Assembly (NCBI GenBank): GCA_023525915.1
Contig: CP026657.1
Location: 1,674,001-1,738,000, forward strand
Direction: 5' to 3'
Length of the DNA: 64,000 nt
DNA from: Acetispira formosa (nom. nud.)
GTDB lineage: Bacteria; Desulfobacterota; Desulfarculia; Adiutricales; Adiutricaceae
Shown here: positions 16,037-23,261 of the stretch, piece after piece
How positions within the stretch are numbered: the stretch's first letter is position 1
How the letters are laid out: every line of letters starts with the position of its first letter
The notes under the pieces: model-generated
Told to the model about the DNA's origin: nothing
The model's database searches: none
What the model saw: the letters and a program-made list of their open reading frames with translations, nothing else
Made by a program: the position numbers and the translations under genes

Positions 16037-17464
16037 ATGTTTCCAGTGTACAATGTTCTGACCGCCGACGAAACGCGGCAAATTCATGAAGCCGCCTTAA
16101 GGGTACTGAATGAGGCTGGAGTGGGGCTGGATCACCCCAAGGCCCAGGAAGTGCTGTCCGGCCTTGGGGCCAGGGTGTCCGACGACAAAAAGAGGGTCTA
16201 CTTTCCGCCTGAACTGGTGGAGCGGATGCTGGCCAGAGCGCCGCGGGAATTTTTGTGTGCGGCCCGCGATCCCAAAAACGACATGATCATGAAGCTGGGC
16301 AATTCCTTTGTGCGGCAGGGCGGCGGCCCCATTCTGAAATACGATTTGCGGGACAGCGCCTCCCGCCCTCTGACCATGTCTGACGCTATTGAATCGGTCA
16401 AGCTGGTCAACGGCCTTTCACAGATTAACGCGCCCAGCACCATCAGCCCCCAGGATATCGAAATACCGACTTATGACATTGCCACGGTCAAGATGGTTCT
16501 GGAAAACACACAGAAACATTTCTGGGCCTTGACGGTGGGCGCGGATCATTTGAAATATGAATTGGAGATGGCCGCGGCCACGGTGGGCGGCAGGGACAAA
16601 CTGAAAGAGAGGCCGATACTCAGCGGAGTATTCTGCGTTATCGCGCCCCTGCGTTTCCCGGCTGACGAGATTGACCGATTGATTCTCTGCGGTGAATACG
16701 GCGTTAACGTCATGACTCCCTTGACCGTCCTGATGGGGGGCAGCGCGCCTTACACCATGGCTGGGGCCATGACCCAGATGACGGCCGAATTTCTGGCGGC
16801 CGTGACCATCGCCCAGGCGCTCTGTCCCGGCATTGGCCAGTGGTATTATACTCTTTTGCAATATCTGGACATGCGGACGGGGCGAAGCATATCACATGGG
16901 CCGGAGCTGATGGCCCTGTGTGCGGGCGGGGCGGCCATGAGCGCCCATTACGGCATTCCCAGCCTGGCCAACACCCTTTTGAGCGGCGACTGCCAGCCGC
17001 ATCAGATCATGTTTCAATATGGCATCAACATTCTGCAGGGCCTTCTGAATGGTGTTACCTTCCAGGTGGGGGCGGGGTCGCTGGAGAGCGGCAATCTCTA
17101 CAGCCACCAGGCTCTGGTCATTATTGACGACATCCTTTCATATATGAAAACCTTCATGAACGGGATGGACATTAATCCTGAAACCCTGGCGGCCGACGAC
17201 ATAATCGCCATGGCCGACAAGGGTGAATATCTATCCAGCAAACTGACCATGAAATATCTTCGCAAGGAGAAGCGTTTTGAAAGCTCAATCATGAATTATC
17301 CGCTTCTGGCCAGTTGGAGTCAGAATCCTGATACGGTCATTGACCGGGCGGAAGCCAAAGTTCAAAAAATCCTGTCCGAAGCACCGGAAGAGAGTGTTTT
17401 GACACCGGATACCGTGCGTGAACTGGACGGCCTGATGGCCGCCGCCAGAAAGCAGTTTGCCTGA
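16037..17464 (+). CDS. MttB-superfamily corrinoid-dependent methyltransferase (no pyrrolysine)
   Basis: A 475-residue protein of the trimethylamine methyltransferase (MttB) superfamily. Start ATG 16037 follows GGAGGATCACC. Family features include the N-terminal LTADETRQIHEAALRVLNEAG, the central FCVIAPLRFPADEIDRLILC, and the late FQVGAGSLESGNLYSHQALV. There is no in-frame UAG, so it is one of the non-pyrrolysine members, which demethylate quaternary amines such as glycine betaine, proline betaine or carnitine and pass the methyl group to a corrinoid protein. No corrinoid protein or activase lies nearby, so the substrate is open. In an acetogen such an enzyme would feed methyl groups to the Wood-Ljungdahl pathway. 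Confidence 0.9.
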   Translation: MFPVYNVLTADETRQIHEAALRVLNEAGVGLDHPKAQEVLSGLGARVSDDKKRVYFPPELVERMLARAPREFLCAARDPKNDMIMKLGNSFVRQGGGPILKYDLRDSASRPLTMSDAIESVKLVNGLSQINAPSTISPQDIEIPTYDIATVKMVLENTQKHFWALTVGADHLKYELEMAAATVGGRDKLKERPILSGVFCVIAPLRFPADEIDRLILCGEYGVNVMTPLTVLMGGSAPYTMAGAMTQMTAEFLAAVTIAQALCPGIGQWYYTLLQYLDMRTGRSISHGPELMALCAGGAAMSAHYGIPSLANTLLSGDCQPHQIMFQYGINILQGLLNGVTFQVGAGSLESGNLYSHQALVIIDDILSYMKTFMNGMDINPETLAADDIIAMADKGEYLSSKLTMKYLRKEKRFESSIMNYPLLASWSQNPDTVIDRAEAKVQKILSEAPEESVLTPDTVRELDGLMAAARKQFA

Positions 17465-17914
17465 TAAGGGGCGGCGCGGGATGGCCTCCGCGCCGCGCCC
17501 TAAACGATAAACTGTCTTCATTAAACCGCATTGAACCACGTTGAAATTTCCACCCCATCGTTTCATATGCGGCGGGGTGTTCCCATTTCTGATGGTCAGG
17601 TCGTTTTTGTAATCGTTACGTACAGTGTGGGCGGTTCCTCCAAGCTGGCAGCCGAAACAGGCTGTTTTTTCTTCACGATACACCTCATTCTTTGCACGCC
17701 CAATATTGAGCATAACGGTTAAGCACATTATTAGTGCATACTATAGTTCAACAATTATATAGGTATATACATGATAGTTATATATTGTAGATCTATAGTC
17801 TACAAACCATGATAGTGGAGTAAGTTAAATAATACGGATAAGATTCACAATTCAGAATCCTATCTCATTCGCTACAGTGTGTTGTATCTTTTTCATTTGA
17901 GGGAGATCGGGTGC
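17465..17914. other. 450-base spacer with GC hairpin and AT-rich promoter region
   Basis: A GC-rich stem-loop (about 17468-17500, GGGGCGGCGCGG against CCGCGCCGCGCCC with a bulge) lies directly after the mttB-type stop and may end that transcript. From about 17740 the base composition turns strongly AT-rich (TTATATAGGTATATACATG), as expected for the promoter of the small regulator gene. I see no gene in between. Confidence 0.5.
17785..17805. promoter_or_regulatory. Candidate operator upstream of the XRE regulator
   Basis: TTGTAGA at 17785-17791 and TCTACAA at 17799-17805 form a perfect inverted repeat with a 7-base spacer, flanked on both sides by CATGATAG. It lies about 110 bases upstream of the XRE start in AT-rich DNA, a typical place for autoregulation. 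Confidence 0.45.
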
Positions 17915-18133
17915 ATGAAAAAGGCCTATTATAACAGGATGCGTGAACTGCGAGAGGACTGTGATAAGAGGCAGAAAGAAATCGCAGCAGTTTTGGGGAT
18001 ACTTCAACAAACCTATGCACGATATGAATCTGGTGCAAGAGAATTGCCTGTCCGCCATTTATTTACCTTGGCAGAGTATTATAAGGTCAGCACCGATTAC
18101 ATTTTAGGATTGGTCAAAAGAAATGAGATATAA
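17915..18133 (+). CDS. XRE-family (Cro/CI-type) small regulator
   Basis: A 72-residue protein consisting almost only of a helix-turn-helix: RMRELREDCDKRQKEIAAVL, then GILQQTYARYESGARELPVR and LAEYYKVSTDYILGL, the last being a very typical end for this family. Start ATG 17915 follows GAGGGAGA, and the upstream in-frame residues are not needed. The DNA around it is AT-rich compared with its neighbours, suggesting horizontal acquisition. It is a lone gene, so its targets are unknown; an operator-like palindrome lies upstream. Confidence 0.85.
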   Translation: MKKAYYNRMRELREDCDKRQKEIAAVLGILQQTYARYESGARELPVRHLFTLAEYYKVSTDYILGLVKRNEI

Positions 18134-18164
18134 AGGAACACGGCCTGCGGCCGGCTGATCTGGA

Positions 18165-18232
18165 GAAGACTTGGCCTAATAGGCCAACCAGAGGGTGGAA
18201 CCCTTTGGTTGGCCCTTCGGGCCAAGTCCTTT
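18165..18232. terminator. Long hairpin between convergent genes
   Basis: A stem of about 31 bp with few mismatches and a 3-base loop (GGA at 18197-18199). The left arm contains GACTTGGCCTAATAGGCCAA and the right arm TTGGCCCTTCGGGCCAAGTC. It sits between the XRE gene (+) and the efflux gene (-), so it probably serves as a bidirectional terminator. The arms are unrelated to the other palindromes here and there is no conserved centre. Confidence 0.65.
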
Positions 18233-18267
18233 ATCGCGCGGCCAGGGGCCGCTACTACATACCGATA

Positions 18268-19479
18268 CTATGATGAGAGCCTTCCTGCCAGAATCCAACT
18301 GATCATGGCCATAGCTGAACAAACACACAGAATCACCATTATCGGAATGAGCGTGCCGTCATGAAACACACCGAGAACTATACCGGCCGCCCCGCCAATG
18401 GCATACTGCAAAACTCCCAGAAGAGCGGAGGCGGAACCGGCCCGGCTGTGCTCCACGCTATACATGGATTCAGCCGTGATGCCGCCAAAAATCAGGCTTA
18501 GACTGCTCATAGCCACAAACATCAATCCGCCCACAACCTTCAGGCTGTCCAGGCCTATCAGCACCGCCGCCATTAGCAATATCATAAAAAACAAATGTAC
18601 CATAAAACCCAAAGCCAGATTCCGTCGGCTGCTCATTTTGGTGCAGAGGTAAAAATTAAGCTGCCCCATAATGATCATGCCAATGGAGTTGGCGGCGAAA
18701 ATAAAGCTGTAATTGGCCGCTGAAAGGCTGAAATAAGTCATAAATATAAACGATGAGGCGCTGATGTAACCAAATAGCGTGCCCATAATCAGCCCGGCGG
18801 AAAGGCTCATGCCCAGATAACGCCGGTTCTTCAATATCGACCAGTAATTCAGCATTACATTTTTAAGGGTCAGGTTGGTGCGCTCGGAAGCCGGATGTGT
18901 CTCCGGGATAATAACCACGGCGGCGGCCAGGGCCAGCGCGGCAAACACCACCAGTATCCAGAAAATCGACTCCCATCCCCAGTAGTTCAACAACAGGCCG
19001 CCCAGGAGCGGAGCCGCTATGGGGGAGATGGATTGAACCTGAATCAGGAAGGTGAAAATCTTAGTCGCATCTTTGGCCTCATAGAGATCACTGACAATAG
19101 CCCGCGGAATAACCAGCCCGGCCGCGCCGCCCAACCCTTGGGCAAAGCGGCCCACCATCAGCATGGGAAAATTCACCGACATAGCCACCACCGCTGAAGC
19201 AACCCCGAATATTACGATTCCCGCCAGAAGCGGAGCGCGTCTCCCCAGGCTGTCTACCAGAGGCCCGCTGAGACCTTGCCCGACGGCCAGACCCAGAAGG
19301 AAGACCGACAATGACATTTGCATCATACCCTGCCCCAGCCCTAAATCACCTTCAATGGTTTTGAAGGCGGGCAGATACATGTCAATGGCCACTGAATCAA
19401 AGGCGGTTAACGCGCCGAGCAGAACCAGGAGTCCCACTCCGGCGGCTTTTTTGGTGCTGGAAAGGGAAATGGACGACAT
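18268..19479 (-). CDS. Bcr/CflA-family MFS drug efflux transporter
   Basis: A 403-residue, 12-helix major facilitator protein. The N-terminal DSVAIDMYLPAF is the DHA1 (Bcr/CflA) signature, and the loop 2-3 motif GPLVDSLGRRAPLL and GRFAQGLGGAAG are conserved. The family exports drugs such as bicyclomycin, chloramphenicol and sulfonamides, and some members export cysteine; the substrate here is unknown. Start ATG at 19479 follows AAAGGAACG. A TetR gene ends 15 bases upstream on the same strand, so the two form a two-gene operon in which the TetR protein likely represses the pump. Confidence 0.92.
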   Translation of the reverse strand: MSSISLSSTKKAAGVGLLVLLGALTAFDSVAIDMYLPAFKTIEGDLGLGQGMMQMSLSVFLLGLAVGQGLSGPLVDSLGRRAPLLAGIVIFGVASAVVAMSVNFPMLMVGRFAQGLGGAAGLVIPRAIVSDLYEAKDATKIFTFLIQVQSISPIAAPLLGGLLLNYWGWESIFWILVVFAALALAAAVVIIPETHPASERTNLTLKNVMLNYWSILKNRRYLGMSLSAGLIMGTLFGYISASSFIFMTYFSLSAANYSFIFAANSIGMIIMGQLNFYLCTKMSSRRNLALGFMVHLFFMILLMAAVLIGLDSLKVVGGLMFVAMSSLSLIFGGITAESMYSVEHSRAGSASALLGVLQYAIGGAAGIVLGVFHDGTLIPIMVILCVCSAMAMISWILAGRLSS

Positions 19480-19494
19480 AATTTCACGTTCCTT

Positions 19495-20046
19495 TCAGGA
19501 TAATGCCAGGCGAAAAAGAGCCCATAGGGCGGAGAGGCGTTTTTGAAATCTTCTCTTTCCGCCATAGAGGATTTCAGCCTGTAAACTGTCAACTATACCA
19601 ATATAGGACGAAGCCATTTCTTCCAAGGTCAGACGACCGGCCGGCAGCTGCCGGAAAGTCTGAAGCATCAGCCGATCCAGGCTGTTCATGTAACGCTTGA
19701 CCGGTTTGTCCGTCTGGACAATCAGGGGCTGCGGCGGCAGATAGGCCAGATGCAGAAGGAAACGGCGCATCGGCGCTTTTTCAAAACGGCGGCCGATATC
19801 CTTCAAAAAGTCAAACAGCGTTTCGTTAGTCAACGGAGTTTTGAAGAATTCCCTGGCATAAGCCAGCTCTTTTTCGATCGTCGGTTCCACCAGGCTGAGG
19901 AACAGTTCCTCCTTGCTTTCAAAGTGAGCATAGATCGAAGGCGGCTTAATGCCGACATCAGCGGCAATCTGCGAAAGAGATGTGCCGTGAAAGCCCTGTT
20001 CACCGAATCTCTTTAAGGCGGCTTCCTGTATAGTTGTAAAGGTCAT
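19495..20046 (-). CDS. TetR-family repressor of the adjacent efflux pump
   Basis: A 183-residue regulator. Its N-terminal HTH is typical: IQEAALKRFGEQGFHGTSLS, IAADVGIKPPSIYAHFESKEELF. The C-terminal ligand domain is unremarkable. I chose the Met at 20046; an in-frame Met at 20085 would add 13 residues but starts only a few bases from the operator-like palindrome and lacks a ribosome site. It is cotranscribed with the Bcr/CflA gene. The palindrome just upstream (20088-20113) is the probable autoregulatory operator. Confidence 0.88.
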   Translation of the reverse strand: MTFTTIQEAALKRFGEQGFHGTSLSQIAADVGIKPPSIYAHFESKEELFLSLVEPTIEKELAYAREFFKTPLTNETLFDFLKDIGRRFEKAPMRRFLLHLAYLPPQPLIVQTDKPVKRYMNSLDRLMLQTFRQLPAGRLTLEEMASSYIGIVDSLQAEILYGGKRRFQKRLSALWALFRLALS

Positions 20047-20087
20047 ATAATTTTCCAATCGCTTATCATTAGTCCTGGTAAGCATTT

Positions 20088-20113
20088 TTGCCTAATTAAA
20101 ATTAGTTAGGCAA
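20088..20113. promoter_or_regulatory. TetR operator palindrome
   Basis: TTGCCTAATTAAAATTAGTT with AGGCAA following forms a near-perfect palindrome (TTGCCTAA ... TTAGGCAA) directly upstream of the TetR-efflux operon. Its place over the start region fits repression by the TetR protein. Confidence 0.75.
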
Positions 20114-20436
20114 GTTTTGGTATACTAGTAACATGAGCAAAAAATGTCAAGGATTCTTTTAATGTTTTTTAAGCAGGGAGAAGGAGTGAGGGCCGGGCTG
20201 TTTCAGAGATAAGGGCAGGCGGCTGAGGTGTGGAGACAAATCAGAATTTGATTGCGCAGTTCGGGACCACCCGCTGAGCGAGTGGTTTACTCAATCCCTA
20301 TAAGGGCATGTTAATGGCAGCGCCTGAGGGCGCGCTGAATGAACCGTCAAATTCATTAGCCCCCCACCGTCACCCCAGCCAAACGCCGATACCGCCCAGC
20401 CGGGTTTTCCCTTTTCCGCCTCAAGTGATTGCCCAG
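20114..20436. other. Spacer with no gene seen
   Basis: This stretch lies between the TetR promoter (leftward transcription) and the end of the hydrogenase operon. It starts AT-rich and becomes GC-rich. The short frames in it have no ribosome sites or recognisable motifs, and I see no RNA gene. Confidence 0.5.
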
Positions 20437-20464
20437 AAAAAAGCCGGAACCCGAAGGTTCCGGC
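20437..20464 (-). terminator. Terminator of the HDCR operon
   Basis: GCCGGAAC/GGTTCCGGC (20443-20464) forms a stem-loop with, on the minus strand, six Ts after it (bases 20437-20442). It lies about 30 bases after the hydA stop. Confidence 0.88.
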
Positions 20465-20495
20465 GTGGCTTTAAATGCGGCAGTCAGACAATATC

Positions 20496-21878
20496 TCAAT
20501 GATGGTGTTTGGGATCGCCGCAGTATGTGGTGTGCAAAAGCTCATGGCTCTTTTCGCCCAAGGGTTTTTCCAGGTAATCTTTATACAGCTTCTGAACCGA
20601 GGGGTTCTCATGCGATTTGCGGATGGGCAGTTCCTTGTCGTAGGAGTAAGTACAGGAAGTGCGTCTGGTATAGGCCTCTTCAGCATCGGTATCAAGGATG
20701 AGCTTGGGCTGGCCGCCGCCAGTGACGCAGCCTTCCGGGCAGGTCATGACTTCGATGAAGTGAAGGTCAAGCTGACCGGCCTTCAGGGCCTCCATAACCG
20801 GTTTCACATTCTTCAGGCCCGTGACCACACCCACTTTCAGGGTGATGTCGCCCACCTGGACGTTGGCCTGACGGAAGCCGTCCCGGCCGCGCACGGCGGT
20901 GATGTCCACGGCCGGAATGGGTTTGCCGGTTACCAACTCATAGCCGGTGCGGAGGGCCGCTTCCATAACGCCGCCGGTGACCCCGAAGATCTCCGCCGCG
21001 CCGGAGTAATCGCCCATGGGTGAATCGAATTTCTCCTCCGGCAGGGACATGAAGTCTATGCCCATTTCCTTGATCAGCCAGGCCAGTTCGCGGGTGGTGA
21101 TGACCACATCCACATCACGCTGGCCGCTGTCCTTCATTTCCGGGCGGCCGGATTCATACTGCTTGCATGTGCAAGGCATAACCGAGACGCTGAAAATCTT
21201 TTCCGCCGGGATGTTCAGAAGTTTTGCCCCATAAGTCTTGAACAGCACGCCTTCCATCTGCTGGGGGCTCTTGCAGCTCGACAGGTGCTTTCTGAGATCG
21301 GGGTAATTCAGCTCCAGATACTTGACCCAGGCCGGGCAGCAGGAGGTAAACATCGGGAGAACGCCGCCGTTGGTCAGGCGGTCCACCAGCTCGCTGCCTT
21401 CTTCCATGATGGTGACGTCGGCCGCGAAGTTGGTGTCGTAGACGTAATTGAAGCCGATCTTTTTGAGAGCGGCGGCCATTTTACCGGCGGCCAGGGTTCC
21501 GAACTCGGCCCCGAAATCTTCAGCCAGAGCCACACGTACAGCCGGAGCGCACTGAACCATGGTGATTTTGTCCGGGTCGGCCAGGGCCTTTTTCACTTCG
21601 TCCAGATGACACACGTTGTAGGCGGCGAAGAGCGGCTCTTTCACGGAAGCCGGAAGACCGCGTTCCTTATGAACTTTGGCATAGGCGGCCGCGCCGTGCT
21701 CGGCTATGGAAACATAGGATTTGCACTTCTGCACGCACTGCCCGCACATGACGCATTTGTTTTCATTAACTTTCTGCGGCTGATGCGGCATGCCCTCAAT
21801 GGCCAGGTTGGGGCAGATTTTGGTGCACTCCTGGCAGCCGGTGCAAAGGTTCTGATCAATGGCGATAACAGTGGTCAT
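20496..21878 (-). CDS. hydA: [FeFe] hydrogenase, HDCR HydA2 type
   Basis: A 460-residue iron-only hydrogenase that interconverts H2 with protons and electrons at the H-cluster. The N-terminus has two [4Fe-4S] motifs (CTGCQECTKICP and CVMCGQCVQKC). The H-cluster signatures follow: L1 TSCCPAW, L2 MPCTCKQYE and L3 EVMTCPEGCVTGGGQP, all with the required cysteines. The tail is His-rich (GDPKHHH). The gene overlaps the upstream ferredoxin-like gene by one base (TAATG), so they are translationally coupled. Size, domain order and neighbours (Sec formate dehydrogenase plus two HycB-like proteins) match the hydrogenase subunit of hydrogen-dependent CO2 reductase rather than a lone hydrogenase. Confidence 0.95.
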   Translation of the reverse strand: MTTVIAIDQNLCTGCQECTKICPNLAIEGMPHQPQKVNENKCVMCGQCVQKCKSYVSIAEHGAAAYAKVHKERGLPASVKEPLFAAYNVCHLDEVKKALADPDKITMVQCAPAVRVALAEDFGAEFGTLAAGKMAAALKKIGFNYVYDTNFAADVTIMEEGSELVDRLTNGGVLPMFTSCCPAWVKYLELNYPDLRKHLSSCKSPQQMEGVLFKTYGAKLLNIPAEKIFSVSVMPCTCKQYESGRPEMKDSGQRDVDVVITTRELAWLIKEMGIDFMSLPEEKFDSPMGDYSGAAEIFGVTGGVMEAALRTGYELVTGKPIPAVDITAVRGRDGFRQANVQVGDITLKVGVVTGLKNVKPVMEALKAGQLDLHFIEVMTCPEGCVTGGGQPKLILDTDAEEAYTRRTSCTYSYDKELPIRKSHENPSVQKLYKDYLEKPLGEKSHELLHTTYCGDPKHHH

Positions 21879-22459
21879 TACAGGAGCCTCCTTTCCGGAG
21901 AACCCGCGTTGATCACGGCCAGGGCCTCGGCGGCAGCTATGTTCTTCTGTTTGCGTTCCTCATTCACATCGGTGAGGTGGAGGGCCTCATTGGGGCAGAC
22001 GCGGATGCAGGCCGGGCCGGCCGGGTCTTCAAAGCAGAGGTCGCACTTGGAAGCCGCGACTTTGCCGTCCCCGGAATCGGCCTGGGTCACCTGTTTGCCG
22101 CAAGCGTAGAAAGGCAAGAGGGTGATGGCCCCGAAGGGGCAGGCCACCAGGCAGTCCTTGCAGCCGATGCATTTGTTTTCATCGACCACCACCTGGGCCC
22201 CGACCTTGCGAATGGCGTTCTGCTTGCAGACGGCCTTGCAGGGCGAGTTTTCGCAGTGCTTGCACTGAACGGGCATGCTGGCCGTTTCAATGACCGTGAC
22301 ATAGAGCTTGGGCGTGACCGGGACGCTGATGGTGCCCACGGTTTTTCCCACGTTATTGCGCTTGACGTTGTGAGACTGGAAGCAGGCCATTTCGCAGGCC
22401 TTGCAGCCGGAGCATTTGGAAACGTCCGTGCTCACGAACAAGCCAAATTCACTTGGCAT
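21878..22459 (-). CDS. hycB: HycB-like 4x[4Fe-4S] electron-transfer subunit
   Basis: A 193-residue polyferredoxin of the HycB/HydN type. It has four cysteine clusters: CSGCKACEMACFQSH, CKHCENSPCKAVC, CIGCKDCLVACPFGA and CDLC ... GPACIRVCP. This is the family arrangement for carrying electrons between hydrogenase and formate dehydrogenase. Start ATG 22459 is followed closely by hydA. A repeat element sits in the 244-base gap to the preceding hycB-type gene. Whether it is HycB1/2 or HycB3 in the Acetobacterium naming cannot be decided here. Confidence 0.92.
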   Translation of the reverse strand: MPSEFGLFVSTDVSKCSGCKACEMACFQSHNVKRNNVGKTVGTISVPVTPKLYVTVIETASMPVQCKHCENSPCKAVCKQNAIRKVGAQVVVDENKCIGCKDCLVACPFGAITLLPFYACGKQVTQADSGDGKVAASKCDLCFEDPAGPACIRVCPNEALHLTDVNEERKQKNIAAAEALAVINAGSPERRLL

Positions 22460-22495
22460 AAAATATTACCTCCCGATTTGAATATGGGCTTTTTC

Positions 22496-22660
22496 CAGCA
22501 ATTCTAATTATGGCTTTTTCCCCTGAACTTGCGGCCTGTTGCCAAGCAAAAAGCGTGGTTTTTGCTCGGCGCGTAATGGTTGAGGCGTCAAAACCAGTCG
22601 CTGGCGCTCCGTCTCGAAGACTCGACCTCCGCTATATGAAGCAGTGGAAATTTAATGTTC
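22496..22660 (-). repeat. MITE-like repeat, copy E (-), inside the HDCR operon
   Basis: Read on the minus strand, it ends with AGAATTGCTGG only 37 bases upstream of the second hycB start. The internal words CCAGTCGCTGGCGCTCCGTC and AAAAAGCGTGGTTTTTG match copy F. The end distal to the hycB start is degenerate. It splits the operon between the two ferredoxin genes yet keeps operon orientation. Confidence 0.85.
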
Positions 22661-22703
22661 GGCGCGGTCCTCCCCGGAGCCGCGCTGAACCGTTTTGTCT
22701 GGT

Positions 22704-23261
22704 CTATTTGCAGACGGGCGTCTGCTTCTGCTGGGCCTCTGCCGCCACAGTCAGTTTCAGGGTGCCGAGACGCTTGGCCTGAACGGTCGCGTTCAAATCC
22801 TCTTCCTGAACGAAACGCAGGGCCGCCGTGGGACAGACCCTTAAGCAGGCCGGGCCTTTCGGGAGCCCCTGGCAGAGGTCACACTTATTGGCCACGGTTT
22901 TGGGTGTGCCGTCAATGTTGGCCTCGTTCTTCAGGGTCACCATCTGCACCGCCCCGAAGGGACAGGCTTCGGCGCAGGATTTACAGCCGATGCATTTATC
23001 ACGGTCAATCTGCACCGCCCCGTCTTTCATATGAATGGCGTCAGACTTACAGGCCGCCATGCAGGCCGGATTTTCACAGTGCTTGCATTGCACCGGCACA
23101 CTGACGTTGAAAGTCTTGATCACCTTCAGCTTAGGATGGAAATCATAGCCATCGGGGTCAACTTCAAAGATGTGCCGCCCCTCATGGGCCACCACACAGC
23201 CGATCATGCAGGTGCGGCAGCCGATGCACAGCATGGGATCTCCTTGCACATATCCGTTCAT
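22704..23261 (-). CDS. hycB: HycB-like 4x[4Fe-4S] electron-transfer subunit (fdhF-proximal)
   Basis: A 185-residue polyferredoxin, paralogous to the next gene. Clusters: CIGCRTCMIGC, CKHCENPACMAAC, CIGCKSCAEACPFGAV and CDLC ... GPACLRVCP. The start codon overlaps the fdhF stop (ATGA at 23258-23261), so it is translationally coupled to the formate dehydrogenase and is probably its direct electron partner. The product ends in a Gln/Lys-rich tail. Two different HycB proteins per operon is the arrangement known from HDCR of acetogens. Confidence 0.92.
   Translation of the reverse strand: MNGYVQGDPMLCIGCRTCMIGCVVAHEGRHIFEVDPDGYDFHPKLKVIKTFNVSVPVQCKHCENPACMAACKSDAIHMKDGAVQIDRDKCIGCKSCAEACPFGAVQMVTLKNEANIDGTPKTVANKCDLCQGLPKGPACLRVCPTAALRFVQEEDLNATVQAKRLGTLKLTVAAEAQQKQTPVCK

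Noticed and set aside
16037..17464. Pyrrolysine-containing trimethylamine methyltransferase
   Set aside because: The frame has no in-frame UAG and runs the full normal length, so it is a non-pyrrolysine member.
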